64,000 nucleotides of DNA from JARFQH01 sp963825595 (GCA_963825595.1 CAWGUE010000013.1:310001-374000), one strand, 5' to 3'; counted from the first letter of the stretch, positions 51,705 to 62,204 are shown. Notes: generated by a model not told the origin, from the letters alone. Made by a program: numbers and translations.

Positions 51705-52017
51705 CCCGCAAATTTCAGCCAAAATGTGCCGCAAATCTTTCTTATTGTTAGAATTGAGCCGCTAGACCCCCACTGGTTGCCTAAATATCGGAACGATCCG
51801 ACCTCGCCTAATTTAACACCTTTAATTCTTTACTAAAATCTAATTTTGCGATAAAATTTAGATGACGGTGATATTCCGGTGATGAAGCGGCATTATTACG
51901 ATAGCCGATTCTCGCACCCGATATCAATTAAATTTCACATCATCTGCTCCCGGTGAATAACCACAATTACCGGTACCAAACCATGAATGTAATGCAGATG
52001 AAGGTGGGAACCCAGCA
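51705..52017. other. Gap upstream of the hybrid histidine kinase
   Basis: 313 AT-rich bases. No gene, clear promoter or repeat recognised. Confidence 0.5.
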
Positions 52018-53802
52018 ATGCCTCAAACGCCAAAAATACAAAACAGATGGAAGGACTCTATTGTCGTCACTGGTGTCGGTCTGGCCGCACTTTACTGGGC
52101 GTGTGAATCCTTCATGTTTTTTTTTCTGGCACCGGAAGCCAATCTTTTTCATCACCTCCTGGGCCCGGACCTGTTTGAAGTTTGGACGCGATTGCTGGTT
52201 CTGTGCATTTTCGTCATCTTCGTTTCGCATGTGAAGCAGGATAACCTCAAACGCCGCAAGGCATACGAGAAGCTGCGGGAGCAGGACGAGAAGTATCGCC
52301 TGATCATCGAAAACATCGATGAAGGTTTTTTCGAAATGGATCTCGAGAAGAACTTTACTTTTGTCAACACATCCGTTTGCAATATTCTGGGTTACCGCCC
52401 CGAGGAAATTATCGGGCAGAACCATACCATTTGCACCGATCCGGCCGGTGCGGAATTAATGAAGCGCATCACGGATGGTGTGCTCCGTACGAACGAATCA
52501 GCCAGAGTGTCGGATTTTAAGGTAAAACGCAAGGACGGAGCCAAGATAACCGTCGAGATGTCCCTTTACCTGATGAATGACAAAGAGGGACAGCCGATCG
52601 GCCTGCGGGGCATGATTCGAGACATATCTGAAAAAATAAAGGCCGAGGCCGAGAAAAAGATCCTCGAAAAGCAGTTGATGCAGGCCCAGAAAATGGAAGC
52701 GATCGGCAATTTGGCCGGTGGTATCGCCCATGACTTCAACAACATCCTAATGGGCATGCAGGGCAATGCTTCCCTCATGCTTTTAAACATGGAGGAAGAT
52801 CATCCCCATTTCGAGAAAGTCAAAACGATTGAACGCTATGTTGAGGGTGGTGCAGCCTTGACCAAGCAGTTGCTGGGGTTTGCCAGGGGCGGCAAATACG
52901 AGGTCAAAGTGACCGATCTCAATGATCTGATACTCAAAACCGCCCGCATGTTCGGTCGAACGAAAAAAGAAATTCGGATACACAGCACGGAGCTTAAAGA
53001 AATCAAACGGGTGGAGGTCGATCAATCCCAGATCGACCAGGTGCTATTGAACATCTTCGTGAATGCCTGGCATGCCATGCCCGGCGGCGGCGATCTTTTT
53101 TTGAGGACTGACAATGTCGTTATTGATGAAAAGATCATCCGACCTTACCGCGTCGAGGCGGGTCCGTACGTGTGTATCTCCATAACCGATACCGGTGTCG
53201 GCATGGACCTGTCGACCCAGATGCGCATTTTCGAGCCTTTCTTCACGACCAAGGAGATGGGCCGGGGTACCGGTCTGGGCCTGGCATCGGCTTACGGGAT
53301 CGTTAAAAATCATGGCGGATTTATCGACGTCGACAGTGCGCCGGGTGAGGGTGCCACTTTTCACGTTTACCTTCCGGCCTCGGAAAAAGCGGTCCTTGAG
53401 GAAGGGGAGAACTTGACCGAGCTTTTTAAAGGCAATGAAACTGTTCTGCTGGTTGATGACGAACAGATGATTATCGAAGTCGGCCAGGAAGTTCTCAGTG
53501 CCCTCGGATACAAAGTCCTTGTCGCCACCAGTGGCCACGAGGCGTTGCAGATTTTCCAGGGGCGATGGAACGCCATCGATCTCGTTATGCTGGATTTGAT
53601 CATGCCGGGTCTCAGTGGGGGGGAAACCTTCGACCAGCTGAGGAAAATTAAACCCGGCATCAGCGTGCTGCTCTGCAGCGGCTACAGTCTCAGCGGTCAG
53701 GCCATGGAAATCCTCGATCGCGGCTGCAACGGCTTTATTCAGAAGCCCTTCAAACTCAGGGAGCTTTCGCTGAAACTGCGGGAGATACTCGATCAGAATT
53801 AA
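52018..53802 (+). CDS. PAS-containing hybrid histidine kinase with C-terminal receiver
   Basis: 594 residues. Two N-terminal membrane spans (about 15-38 and 57-71), a PAS domain (92-205: EKYRLIIENIDEGFFEMDLE, ILGYRPEEIIGQN), a HisKA dimerisation region with H238 in GGIAHDFNNILMGMQGNA, and an HATPase domain (DQSQIDQVLLNIFVNAWHAM, SITDTGVGMD, GRGTGLGLASAYGIVKNHGG). It ends with a receiver (about 470-590: VLLVDDEQMI, the phosphoacceptor in VMLDLIMPGLSGGE, and FIQKPFKL). The phosphate probably moves from H238 to the receiver Asp. No output regulator is adjacent. The ATG follows GGTGGGAACCCAGCA. Confidence 0.95.
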   Translation: MPQTPKIQNRWKDSIVVTGVGLAALYWACESFMFFFLAPEANLFHHLLGPDLFEVWTRLLVLCIFVIFVSHVKQDNLKRRKAYEKLREQDEKYRLIIENIDEGFFEMDLEKNFTFVNTSVCNILGYRPEEIIGQNHTICTDPAGAELMKRITDGVLRTNESARVSDFKVKRKDGAKITVEMSLYLMNDKEGQPIGLRGMIRDISEKIKAEAEKKILEKQLMQAQKMEAIGNLAGGIAHDFNNILMGMQGNASLMLLNMEEDHPHFEKVKTIERYVEGGAALTKQLLGFARGGKYEVKVTDLNDLILKTARMFGRTKKEIRIHSTELKEIKRVEVDQSQIDQVLLNIFVNAWHAMPGGGDLFLRTDNVVIDEKIIRPYRVEAGPYVCISITDTGVGMDLSTQMRIFEPFFTTKEMGRGTGLGLASAYGIVKNHGGFIDVDSAPGEGATFHVYLPASEKAVLEEGENLTELFKGNETVLLVDDEQMIIEVGQEVLSALGYKVLVATSGHEALQIFQGRWNAIDLVMLDLIMPGLSGGETFDQLRKIKPGISVLLCSGYSLSGQAMEILDRGCNGFIQKPFKLRELSLKLREILDQN

Positions 53803-53832
53803 CCCTAAAATTTTATGAAATTTTAGGGTTAA
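53799..53832. terminator. Bidirectional hairpin shared by two convergent genes
   Basis: Arms TTAACCCTAAAATTT (53799-53813) and AAATTTTAGGGTTAA (53818-53832) match perfectly around TATG. The kinase stop codon (53800-53802) lies in the left arm and the helicase stop codon (53829-53831) in the right arm. Confidence 0.8.
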
Positions 53833-55967
53833 TAATACAGCACCACCGGATCTCGCAGGATAAGGTCGATTGCTATCGCAGCCGACTCAGACGCTTCGGG
53901 AAATATGGCGTGCAGGTTTCTGACATGCCTCAGATTATCGGCCGTCCGGAGAATCAGAGAGGCGAAGATACCTTCTTCCGAATCGGCGATTCCCAGGGCC
54001 TTTTCCCAGGGCGCACCCGTTGCCCAGGCGTGAACCGCGGCGGCCGGCCGCAAAAATAAGGGCCGCGCTTGAAACCCCCTGGCCATCATATCCTGTGCAA
54101 AAGGTGTCAGGGCCTTGCGCAGGTCGGTGAAAACCGTCACCAGGGGCTTAGACAGCCACGCTTTTTCCAGCCGGTCATCGGATTCCTTTTCAAAGACGAA
54201 TGCCGCGGTGACGGCTGCCATCAGAGGCGGATCATTTGCTGGAAATACGTTTTTCCGCAGCGCTTCAGCGATCAACAACGGTTGGTCAACCCGCAGTTGC
54301 GATGCCCACTTTCCGTCCTCGGTCAGACCTCCGTTCCGTGTGACAAAATCATGGTCTTTCAGAAATGCCAGGTGGCGCAGAAAATCCTGCCAGAGAGTGT
54401 TCTCTGCCGGTCGCCGTTTATTATGACTGGATCGGGCGGTTCGACCGGAAGAAGGGTTTCGTAGAAGATAAGTGGCATAAGAGCGGTCCAGAAGATTTTC
54501 AATCTGCTCCGGGGTATGGGACAGTAACAGGTTGAGCACCATGGAAAAGTTGTTCTTGATCTGGCTGACCACATCGGATGGCGGCGCATTGAGAAGCCGG
54601 GCTGTCAGGCGCAGATCCATATACCGCCCCGGTACCGCTACGCAGAAACCGATCTTGTCCATGCCCCGGCGACCGGCTCTGCCCGTCATTTGATGAAATT
54701 CGGTCGGGGTCAAAGGCTTGAATTCCACACCGTTGAAGCGATCGGAATTAAAGAAAATCACCGTGCGGGCCGGGAAATTGACCCCGGCCGCCACCGTACT
54801 GGTCGCAAATACCGCATCGAGAAGCCCCTCGGTCATCAATGCTTCCAAAACGAGTTTCCAGGCCGGCAATTGACCGCTGTGATGCGACCCCACCGCCAGA
54901 TGTTCCAGATACCAGCGCTGGCGGTGGTGGGCAATGTGCGGGCTCTCGGACACCAGTTTATGAATCCGGTGAATGAGTTTTTCGTGCGGTTCACTGCTCT
55001 GCTTTTGATTTTCCAGGCAGAGCTGCAGGGCCTTGTCACAGTCGGCGCGAGATTTCAAAAAGAAAATGGCCGGCAGCAGATCGAACTTTTTCAACACCCG
55101 CAGCATGTCGCCGAATGGCGGCAGCTTACCCGGCGGTGCGATCTGCCTCGCCCGGCGGAGGTTTATAAAGTCATTCAATTTTTTATAAATTTTAGCGTTT
55201 TTCCCGGCGGCACCCGGCGCCAGATAGGGCAAAAGCGTGCCTGAAGGGTCCAGAAACAGGGGGTAGAGCGGAACCGGCCGTTTGGTTTCAGCCACGACCG
55301 TACATTTTCTGGCGCGCATGCCGGACAGCCAGTCCGCTATCTGATGGGCGTTGCCGATGGTGGCGGAAAGCAGCAACAGGGGAATGCGGGAAGGAAGATA
55401 AATCATGATTTCTTCCCACACGACACCGCGCTCGGGATCACCCAGAAAATGCGCCTCATCCAGGATGACCAGGTCGGTATTCAGGCTATTGCCGCTGTGC
55501 ATGGCATCGTAGAGGTGATTCCGCAGGATTTCGGTCGTACCGACGATGACAGGGGCTTCCGGGTTTTCTTTTCTGTCCCCGGTCAGGATACCGACCTGAT
55601 CGGCCCCGAAGACGTCGACAAATTCGGCATATTTTGCATTGGAAAGGGCCTTGAGGGGAGAGGCGTACCAAGACCGGCCGTTCTTTTCGATCAGGCGGGC
55701 GATCGCCTGGCGGGCGATCCAGGTTTTTCCGGCGCCCGTCGGTGCCGTAACGAGGCAGTCCGAATGGCGGATGGCTGCAACCGCCTCGATTTGAAACCGA
55801 TCCGGTTTAAACGGTTTTTGACGCGGCACACCGATGCCCGCAAAAACCGTTTTCAGTCGTTTGTCCGCCCCGGCCTTTAGACGCTGGGTCCGCGACCCAG
55901 GGGCGTTTTTTGGGGGGCCGCGTCTCGAGCGGCGGTGGGAATGAGGTAATGCTGCGCGTCGGGCCAT
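53829..55967 (-). CDS. Ski2-like DEAD/DEAH-box helicase
   Basis: 712 residues. Helicase core: Q-like and Walker A (CLVTAPTGAGKTWIARQAI near residue 75), WYASPLKALSNAKYAEF, LVILDEAHFLGDPERG (DEAH), LLLLSATIGNA, AGVNFPARTVIFFNSDRFNG and FHQMTGRAGRRGMDKIGFCV. The C-terminal region is helical, as in Ski2/Hel308-type enzymes. The N-terminal 40 residues are basic. It likely unwinds RNA or DNA; bacterial members have no agreed role. Its ATG overlaps the stop of the upstream CooC-like gene (TAATG), so the two are translationally coupled. Confidence 0.9.
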   Translation of the reverse strand: MARRAALPHSHRRSRRGPPKNAPGSRTQRLKAGADKRLKTVFAGIGVPRQKPFKPDRFQIEAVAAIRHSDCLVTAPTGAGKTWIARQAIARLIEKNGRSWYASPLKALSNAKYAEFVDVFGADQVGILTGDRKENPEAPVIVGTTEILRNHLYDAMHSGNSLNTDLVILDEAHFLGDPERGVVWEEIMIYLPSRIPLLLLSATIGNAHQIADWLSGMRARKCTVVAETKRPVPLYPLFLDPSGTLLPYLAPGAAGKNAKIYKKLNDFINLRRARQIAPPGKLPPFGDMLRVLKKFDLLPAIFFLKSRADCDKALQLCLENQKQSSEPHEKLIHRIHKLVSESPHIAHHRQRWYLEHLAVGSHHSGQLPAWKLVLEALMTEGLLDAVFATSTVAAGVNFPARTVIFFNSDRFNGVEFKPLTPTEFHQMTGRAGRRGMDKIGFCVAVPGRYMDLRLTARLLNAPPSDVVSQIKNNFSMVLNLLLSHTPEQIENLLDRSYATYLLRNPSSGRTARSSHNKRRPAENTLWQDFLRHLAFLKDHDFVTRNGGLTEDGKWASQLRVDQPLLIAEALRKNVFPANDPPLMAAVTAAFVFEKESDDRLEKAWLSKPLVTVFTDLRKALTPFAQDMMARGFQARPLFLRPAAAVHAWATGAPWEKALGIADSEEGIFASLILRTADNLRHVRNLHAIFPEASESAAIAIDLILRDPVVLYY

Positions 55968-56722
55968 TAGAGTCGGCCGATCATTTCCTTCATTACGTTT
56001 TTAGCCGAGGAGTCAACGTCGAAGGGTGATTTTCCCTGCAGGTCCGCTTCAATGAGGGCATCGTCATAAGGCAGAAACCCAAGGAAATCGTAATCGGAAA
56101 GATGGCTTCTCAAAAACGTCTCATCCTTGGCACTGCGGATTTTGTTTCCTACAACGACGATATGGTTCAGTTGGATTTCGGATGCCAGTTGCTTGATATG
56201 CCCGGCGGTGTCGATGCTGCGTCGGCCGGGTTCGACAACCACAATGAGCTTGTCGACCGCCTTGGCCGTGGCGCGTCCCAGGTGTTCGATGCCGGCTTCC
56301 ATGTCCATGACCACCACCTCGTCCCGCTGCAGCACGACGTGCCGCACCAGCGCTTTAAGCAGGCTGCTTTCGGGACAGATACACCCGGCACCGCCTTTCT
56401 GTACGCCGCCCAGACGCATCAATTTGATTTTTTCAAACTTGGCCGAGAGGGAATCCGGCAGGTCGTCGACCTTGGGATTGAGTGAAAAGTAGCCCCCGAT
56501 GCTCCCGGGCTGCGCGCCGGTGCGTTCGCAGACAAGTTCTTTCATGTCGGATATCGGGGTAATCTTATCCGCATCGGCAATGCCGATCGCCGCTGCCAGA
56601 TTGGCGTCCGGGTCGGCATCGATAGCCAGAACCCGTTTGCCCTCTTTGTTCAAGGTTCGGATGAGAAGGGCGGCGAAAGTCGTTTTTCCGACCCCGCCTT
56701 TACCGCTGACCGCCAATTTCAT
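55967..56722 (-). CDS. CooC-type nickel-insertion P-loop ATPase
   Basis: 251 residues from the ATG at 56722, following GAAAGGGAAGACATC. It is a MinD/NifH-like ATPase with a deviant Walker A (SGKGGVGKTTFAALLI), DADPDANLAAAIG, the CooC-specific CxC in GAGCICPESSLLKAL, DMEAGIEHLGRATAKAVDKL, and VVGNKIRSAKD. CooC proteins load nickel into carbon monoxide dehydrogenase (CooS/AcsA) in the Wood-Ljungdahl pathway. No CODH gene is in the window. The pairing with a helicase gene is unexpected and may be only local. Confidence 0.88.
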   Translation of the reverse strand: MKLAVSGKGGVGKTTFAALLIRTLNKEGKRVLAIDADPDANLAAAIGIADADKITPISDMKELVCERTGAQPGSIGGYFSLNPKVDDLPDSLSAKFEKIKLMRLGGVQKGGAGCICPESSLLKALVRHVVLQRDEVVVMDMEAGIEHLGRATAKAVDKLIVVVEPGRRSIDTAGHIKQLASEIQLNHIVVVGNKIRSAKDETFLRSHLSDYDFLGFLPYDDALIEADLQGKSPFDVDSSAKNVMKEMIGRL

Positions 56723-56870
56723 GATGTCTTCCCTTTCAAGATAATTTTCCTGTGGAAAATTATGTAGTGTCATTTATAGAAACTGCTTAAATAATCCTGG
56801 AACGCGAGGATTCGTGCACTGCAATTCAAACACCGGCAATATAATGCATGCCGTCTGTTTTGCAATCCAT

Positions 56871-56918
56871 ATAATAATTTACATTCCCCACGCGTGCGGG
56901 GGGAATGTAAATTATTAT
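56871..56918 (-). terminator. Strong terminator at the end of the pilin cluster
   Basis: Perfect 19-base arms (56871-56889 and 56900-56918; ACATTCCCC inner end) around the loop ACGCGTGCGG. On the minus strand the stop codon of the pilin fusion gene (56915-56917) lies in the first arm, and the second arm ends in ATTATTAT. Confidence 0.85.
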
Positions 56919-59900
56919 TGTTGGATCGGGATCAATCCGGTCTGCACGGCCATCCCGGCCCTGACGGCAAAGTCCTTGTAGTAGACATTTTCGGCGCCGT
57001 GCCCGATGGCGTGCAGGCCGAGTTCGGGACGCGTGTAGGGGATATAGGTGTCAGCCGGCGTGAAAAGATCGGCCTGATTCGAAGCGATGATCGTATATTC
57101 GCCGTTTTCGTCCGCCATGCGGGTGGCCCCCTGCACGACATCGTTCCATTGAACCAGGGTGAAGTAGTCGTTTGTACCGCTGAACGGCGGGTCGGGGGGG
57201 AGAGGTAGATCGGATTCGGGGGCCAGTTGGCCGTACCGAACAGGTTGCTCAAACGTTGTTGGTCGTACTGGTAGAGACCGGCCAAGTCCGCAGTGGTTGG
57301 CGGGCTGACACCATTCTGGGCTCCGTAGTAGGCCTGAATAAAATTCCTGCGTGCAGCGGTATTGGTGACGTTTGCGAGATTCGAGCCGCTCGGCTTCAGC
57401 ACGCTCAACGGCAGGGCATCCGAAAATGCGGGACCGGTTGTATTGTTGAGCCATACCATCCCGGCGGCGGATCCGCCGGCCCAACTGCCGGAGGCGAGGA
57501 TGGGCGGCACGATGACCCGGCCGCTGGCGCCGCTGGACTGGTAGACGATATCCCCGGCATCGATATCGATCGTGTCCGGGCCGACCGTTCGGCCGCCGCT
57601 GTCGAATTCGACCAGTGCCGCCTCGTAGATCCGCACCAGCAGGGTGGCGTCATTGATATCGAAGTCCTGGATGACCCGGATATCGTCGAGCCACCAGCCG
57701 TCGCGGGTGTTAGAGGGGGTTCTTTCGAATCGAAAACGAATCCGGACGTTGGGGTTGCCGGCATAGCTGCTGATGTTGAGGGACTTTTTGCACCCAGCCA
57801 TTGAGGTCGTTGGGTAGGTCTTCGCTGTTGCTGGTGTAGCGGGCTTCACTCGAATCGTTGGGTTCTGATCCGCCGCAGTGCTGAGAGATGTTATCGTTCA
57901 ATGGAATCCAACTTGAACCGCCGTCACCTGAAATTTCAACAAATCCATTGTCTTCGCAGGAATAGATGCGGTAACGGGTCCTGAAAGTCAGCTCGGCTGT
58001 TGTGGCATTGGACAGGTCGATCGACGCCGAGGTCAGGGAATCGTTCCAGACTTCGCCGGAAGGCGGGTCGGTGTAGGTGCCTGTCGGGCTGGTCGACCAG
58101 GAGTAAATTCCGCTGTAAGCGTAATTGTCGGCCCGGGCCCACAGGGGATCGCCGGGGTGATCGTCGTCGGCGGTCCATTTGCCCGGCGGCGGCTCCAGCT
58201 CGGCGCCCTCCGAGAAAAGCAGGCCCACCTCGCTGTAAGCCAGCCACTGCCGGGTCGAGCCGTCACCGGTCTGCTGCCACAAAACGACCAGCTTGACATC
58301 GTCTACCGGCATAATATCGTTGGGAATGTTATCCGGAGATTCACACGGTATCCCTTCAGAGCCTTTACAACCACGCATGAATGAGAGGCCATAAAAATTT
58401 TCATTTTCATCCAACCGGAAGGAGAGGCCTGAAGCAAAATGTTGCGGAATGGGGGAACCTTCCGGACCCCATCCAGTGGGAGTAGGAAAGGGAACGTTAT
58501 CAAAGCCGATTTTAACCTGGCTGTCGTAGCTCAGGTAATTTCCGGCCGTCCGGTGGGTCGAGGCGAAGTTAATGGGCGTCGAGGTCCAGTTGAAACCGAT
58601 AAGGCTGGCTTTAGGTATGCCGAAGCCGGGTTCGACCCCGGTGACGGCCAGGACGTTTTCGCCCCCGACCGTCTCGATGGCAAAGGAGCCGTAGGTGGGG
58701 GTGTTCCAGGCGCTCAGATCTGTGAATTCATCTCTGAATTCAACAGCTTCAAGCGTCCCCGGCTTCTCCGGCAGCGGGGTGTTGTAGACCACTTCGCGCG
58801 TGGCGGCCAGGTCGCCGCTGCTCACCGTGCCGATAGACCGTACCTGGATATAGGGATCCAGGACGACGTCCGTGGTGGTGTCCACCGCAATATTGAAAGA
58901 CGCGCTCGGATCATCGACCAGGTAGAGGTCCTGCAGGGTGTTCGTATTGTAGTCGCAGGAGGTATAACCGTAGGCGACCCCGTTGATCTTGATCCGTCCC
59001 TGAAGCTGAGGGAAAAAGCTCGCAGTGGCGAGCGTCAGATCGCCGCCTTGGGCGACAACGGCGCTTCCGGAAGGAATGCCGACCAGCTTGACGGTGGCGT
59101 TCTGATAGACGTTTTCAGGCAACGGGGGCGCGATCGAGGTGAACTGGCCGGTGCCGCTGTTGTAGCTGCCGTAAGTGTGCACCATTTGGCCGATTTTTAT
59201 GCGGGCGATGATGCCGGCCGGCGGCAAAGTGAATCCAGTCGGTTGGCTGCCTGGAAACCGTGTATAAAGAGATGTGGCATTGGCGTTGGCATCGGCCAGA
59301 ACGCTGAAATAATACGGGAATATTCTCAGGCGGAAACTGCCGTCGTCGTTGGTAAGCGTATATGTGCGGTTGTCCAACGTCTGAAGGATCTGGTTTTTCT
59401 CATCCCTGGATTCGTAGCGGTTGTTGCCGTCGTTGGTGTTGAGGTACTGGCTGGCCGCATAGCGGAAGCCGGACTCGGCGACATAATAGGCCCGGACAGC
59501 GGTATTTCCGATCACCTGGCTGGTGGAGGAGGTGCCGGTCATGGTGACCATGCCGGCCCCTAAGGCGGCAAAGAGCAGCATGGTGACCACAAGTCCGACC
59601 AGCACGTTGCCTTTTTGGTTGGTCAATGATTTGATGCCACCCGCGCGGCCTAAGCGGTGCGTCGTGCCTGACCGTTTCCCCCGGGGAAAGGATCTCCCGC
59701 GGTGCGGAAAGAATCTGATCATGTTGAAAAGTCCTGCCATGGCTGCCAATGCAAGCAGCGGTATAAGATACCCATAAATCGTCACAGTGCCTGCACTGGC
59801 GGCCGTTGCAATAAAACATTGATATTGGGGAGCCGTGTAGGGTTCGACGTTGGCTGAGGCGCCACTGAAATTCTTGGTATTGCGCGGATTCACTGTGATG

Positions 59901-60400
59901 GAGAAGGGCTGGGTGGCTCCGCCGGCCTCCGTACGAAGCAGGCTGACATCCACTTCGACCGCAGACAGCATATCGATTCCATCAGAAATGACCCAGGTGG
60001 GGTCCGTGCCGCTGTGGTATGTGAACGTGAGACTGTCGACTTGGTCGACAATAACATCTCCGGTGAAACCGGACAGATCGCCGGCACCTGCCGGGAGGCT
60101 GTAAAGTTGCAATGTGTCACCAACCTTGGCCAAAGCCTGGCGCCCGATCGGGTTATCGAAAATGACCCAAGGGTCGGAACCGTCGTCGCGGGCAATGATA
60201 TCGGTCAGTTCCATCAGTTCACGGCCGATTCGGCTCATTGACACCTGGGCTTTCTGGACCAGGTGGGCATTTTCCTTGGTCTGCATGTATCCCCGCATGC
60301 CGGTGACGATCCCCATCCCGGCGATGGCCCCCAGAATACCGACGATTAGCAGTGATGCAATAACTTCGACCAGTGTGAATCCGGCATTCGGCGTTTTCAT
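56915..60400 (-). CDS. PilW/PilX-like pilin fusion protein, two homopolymer frameshifts
   Basis: About 1160 residues in all; the ATG at 60400 follows CCAGGAGTGACATC. A prepilin leader MKTPNAG/FTLVEV and helix (8-34) begin a PilW-like part. CFIATAA (residues 195-201), a membrane span (about 208-228) and a basic tail would normally end such a protein. Instead the frame runs on to a second, PilX-like start (GNVLVGLVVTMLLFAALGAG, 264-283; RAYYVAESGFRYA). A long adhesin-like beta region follows. The frame moves at an A5 run (about 57788; one A too many) and returns at a C7 run (about 57200; one C too few). Removing both gives a continuous protein ending AVQTGLIPIQQ. This is a type IV pilus minor-pilin-like secreted or surface protein. 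Confidence 0.7.
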
Positions 60401-60460
60401 GATGTCACTCCTGGAAAACGAAACCCGGTGTTTGAGTCGGAATGGGATTGAGGTCAATCC

Positions 60461-60907
60461 CTACCTGGTGTAAAGGGTCGTGATTTCATGCTGACCACGA
60501 ACCACGGTCACTTTCAAGGTTCTGTGATAGAATGGGTCCAACGGGTTGGTGTCCGCAATTTCCTGTCCGGCCCCGTCGAATGCAATCCAGGCGGTTGTTA
60601 CCGAGTAATCCCCGTAGTAGGGCAGGGGCGAGGTCGTATTGCCGGTTTCGACGTCGCTCTTAAAACCCACCAGCGGGTCGGGAGAAAGGAGCAGGCGTTT
60701 TTTGTAGTCGGCATTCATCTTCTCCACGATTTCGTTGAGTTCCATATTTTCACGCGCCATTTGCATGGGTTCATAGCTCTTCTGGACCGTATGCCCCATG
60801 AATTCGAGCAAAATGGCCCCCAGTATGGCGGCGACAATCATGGCAATGATGACCTCGAGCAGTGTGAATCCGGATGGGGCGTAAATTGCCGGTGATGACC
60901 GCTTCAT
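60461..60907 (-). CDS. PilV-like prepilin
   Basis: 148 residues with a class III leader ending APSG/FTLLEVIIAMIVAAI, the Glu at +5 and a hydrophobic helix through about residue 35. A short globular part follows (NMELNEIVEKMNADYKKRLL, LKVTVVRGQHEITTLYTR). Minor pilins of this size prime pilus assembly. The start ATG overlaps the stop of the upstream FimT-like gene by four bases (ATGA), and the fusion pilin gene follows after 60 bases, so the three form one operon. Confidence 0.85.
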   Translation of the reverse strand: MKRSSPAIYAPSGFTLLEVIIAMIVAAILGAILLEFMGHTVQKSYEPMQMARENMELNEIVEKMNADYKKRLLLSPDPLVGFKSDVETGNTTSPLPYYGDYSVTTAWIAFDGAGQEIADTNPLDPFYHRTLKVTVVRGQHEITTLYTR

Positions 60908-61395
60908 TGAACGAACCCCGTGTTTGTCGTAATCAGGATGATGTAACTGTCGGTGCCATCGGAGACGGTTATTTGCTGACCCGGTGACGGCAGGGCGGCC
61001 GTTGACGGTTCGGTCGCAGTCGGGTCGGCCTCATAATGAGGAATACCGCGTGGGTCGAAGGAATAAATCCCCGGTGTCATGCTGATACCTTCGGCAGCAA
61101 GATTGACCGTTAGGGCATCCTCGCCCGGTAGCCGGAATTTGTTGAAGCTGCCGTCAAATCGAAAAAGCCAGTAGGAGGTACCGCCGGTGTTATCGGTTTG
61201 AATACCCCAGGGAGAGTTGTCGTTCATGGCCCGGGCCTGGGCGTGCCGCAGCTGACTCTTCAAAACCTCGGTTTGAACTTTCACATCCGCACTGGTAACC
61301 CGTCCACGCCCGATGGCAAACACCGTGATAATACTCATGACGATCAGTACGACCAAGATCTCCAATATGGTAAATCCTGACTTGGATTTGATCAT
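60904..61395 (-). CDS. GspH/FimT-like pseudopilin
   Basis: 163 residues. Leader MIKSKSG/FTILEILVVLIVMSII with Glu +5 and hydrophobic helix 8-27; then a GspH-like beta domain (QTEVLKSQLRHAQARAMNDN, GIQTDNTGGTSYWLF, ISMTPGIYSFDPRGIPHYEA). Such minor pilins cap type II secretion pseudopili or type IV pili. Translationally coupled with the PilV-like gene downstream. Confidence 0.87.
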   Translation of the reverse strand: MIKSKSGFTILEILVVLIVMSIITVFAIGRGRVTSADVKVQTEVLKSQLRHAQARAMNDNSPWGIQTDNTGGTSYWLFRFDGSFNKFRLPGEDALTVNLAAEGISMTPGIYSFDPRGIPHYEADPTATEPSTAALPSPGQQITVSDGTDSYIILITTNTGFVQ

Positions 61396-61483
61396 AGGGG
61401 CTTCTTTCCCGCAATCCCTGCATGGTTCATGAAATAAACGGTTTATTTTGCCGGTAGTCGATCCTGCTCGTGCCTCTATGGGC

Positions 61484-62169
61484 TCACAGAGAAGCGGCGG
61501 TCGGCGTTGATGGCCAACGTTGGAAATTATTTACTGTCACGGCCAGAAAAGAGCCGATCATTATCGAACCGGCGGAGAAGCATAGCCCGCCGATAGAGCT
61601 GAGGGGACTCGCCGGGATTGCCTGAACCTGAATGCCGTTGATAATCGAAAATAAAATATAGCAAATTGTCGCCAGATTGGCGATTCGAAATGCCAGGCGA
61701 TTTTTTTTCAACAATAAAAAGCCCACCGTTGTGAAGCCCATGGCGGTCAGCACGGCGATGAGCGGTTGATAATAGAGCCAGCCGGCCGCTGAAGGGGCGG
61801 CGGCCAATGATTTCAACCCGAGGTGAAAACAGATGCCCAGAACCAGGTAAAAAAAGCCGGTCAGAAAATAACACGTCGCTACTTCCACTACCGAAGCGGG
61901 CCTGGTCAGGTATCCGAACGACATTTTCAGCCGGTCGCCGAGGGAAGGGGCGCCGGATGTCCGGCGGGCACCGGAGCCGGTTTCCGACAAGCGGTGCATG
62001 ACCTTGCGGGTGAAGTCCGGCGGTGGTGCGACGTTCGCTGCTGATCCGGCGAGCGTTAATATCGTTTCGAAGGCTGCCGAACATTCAAAATCATCCGATA
62101 TTTCAGTTTTGTGAGATCGGCCGTTAAGGGTCTTCTTTTTTGACGCGGTAATTTTTCGTATTCAGCCAT
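61484..62169 (-). CDS. Probable membrane anti-sigma factor, start unresolved
   Basis: The certain part, from the ATG at 61999, is 171 residues with four hydrophobic spans (ATCYFLTGFFYLVLGICFHL, LLYYQPLI-like segment, NLATICYILFSIINGI, SAGSIMIGSFLAVTV). The frame is open further upstream and reads DDFECSAAFETILTLAGSAA, NVAPPPDFTRKVMHRL, the pattern before the membrane in anti-sigma factors. No ATG, GTG or TTG starts it. An ATG at 62169 (MAEYEK) would join it if an A5 run near 62155 were A6. A clear HxxxCxxC zinc motif is not seen. It follows the ECF sigma gene by 36 bases, which supports the role. Confidence 0.55.
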
Positions 62170-62204
62170 AATGAGTCGCCATCCACGATACGTTTGGACC
62201 ACTT

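Noticed and set aside
57780..57800. Programmed ribosomal frameshifting at CAAAAAG in the pilin fusion gene
   Set aside because: The shift needed is +1 rather than the -1 made at such sites, and a second, opposite shift is needed downstream.
58439..59563. A 374-codon plus-strand frame
   Set aside because: It lies wholly antisense to the pilin fusion gene, has no recognisable motif, and its composition follows the opposite strand.
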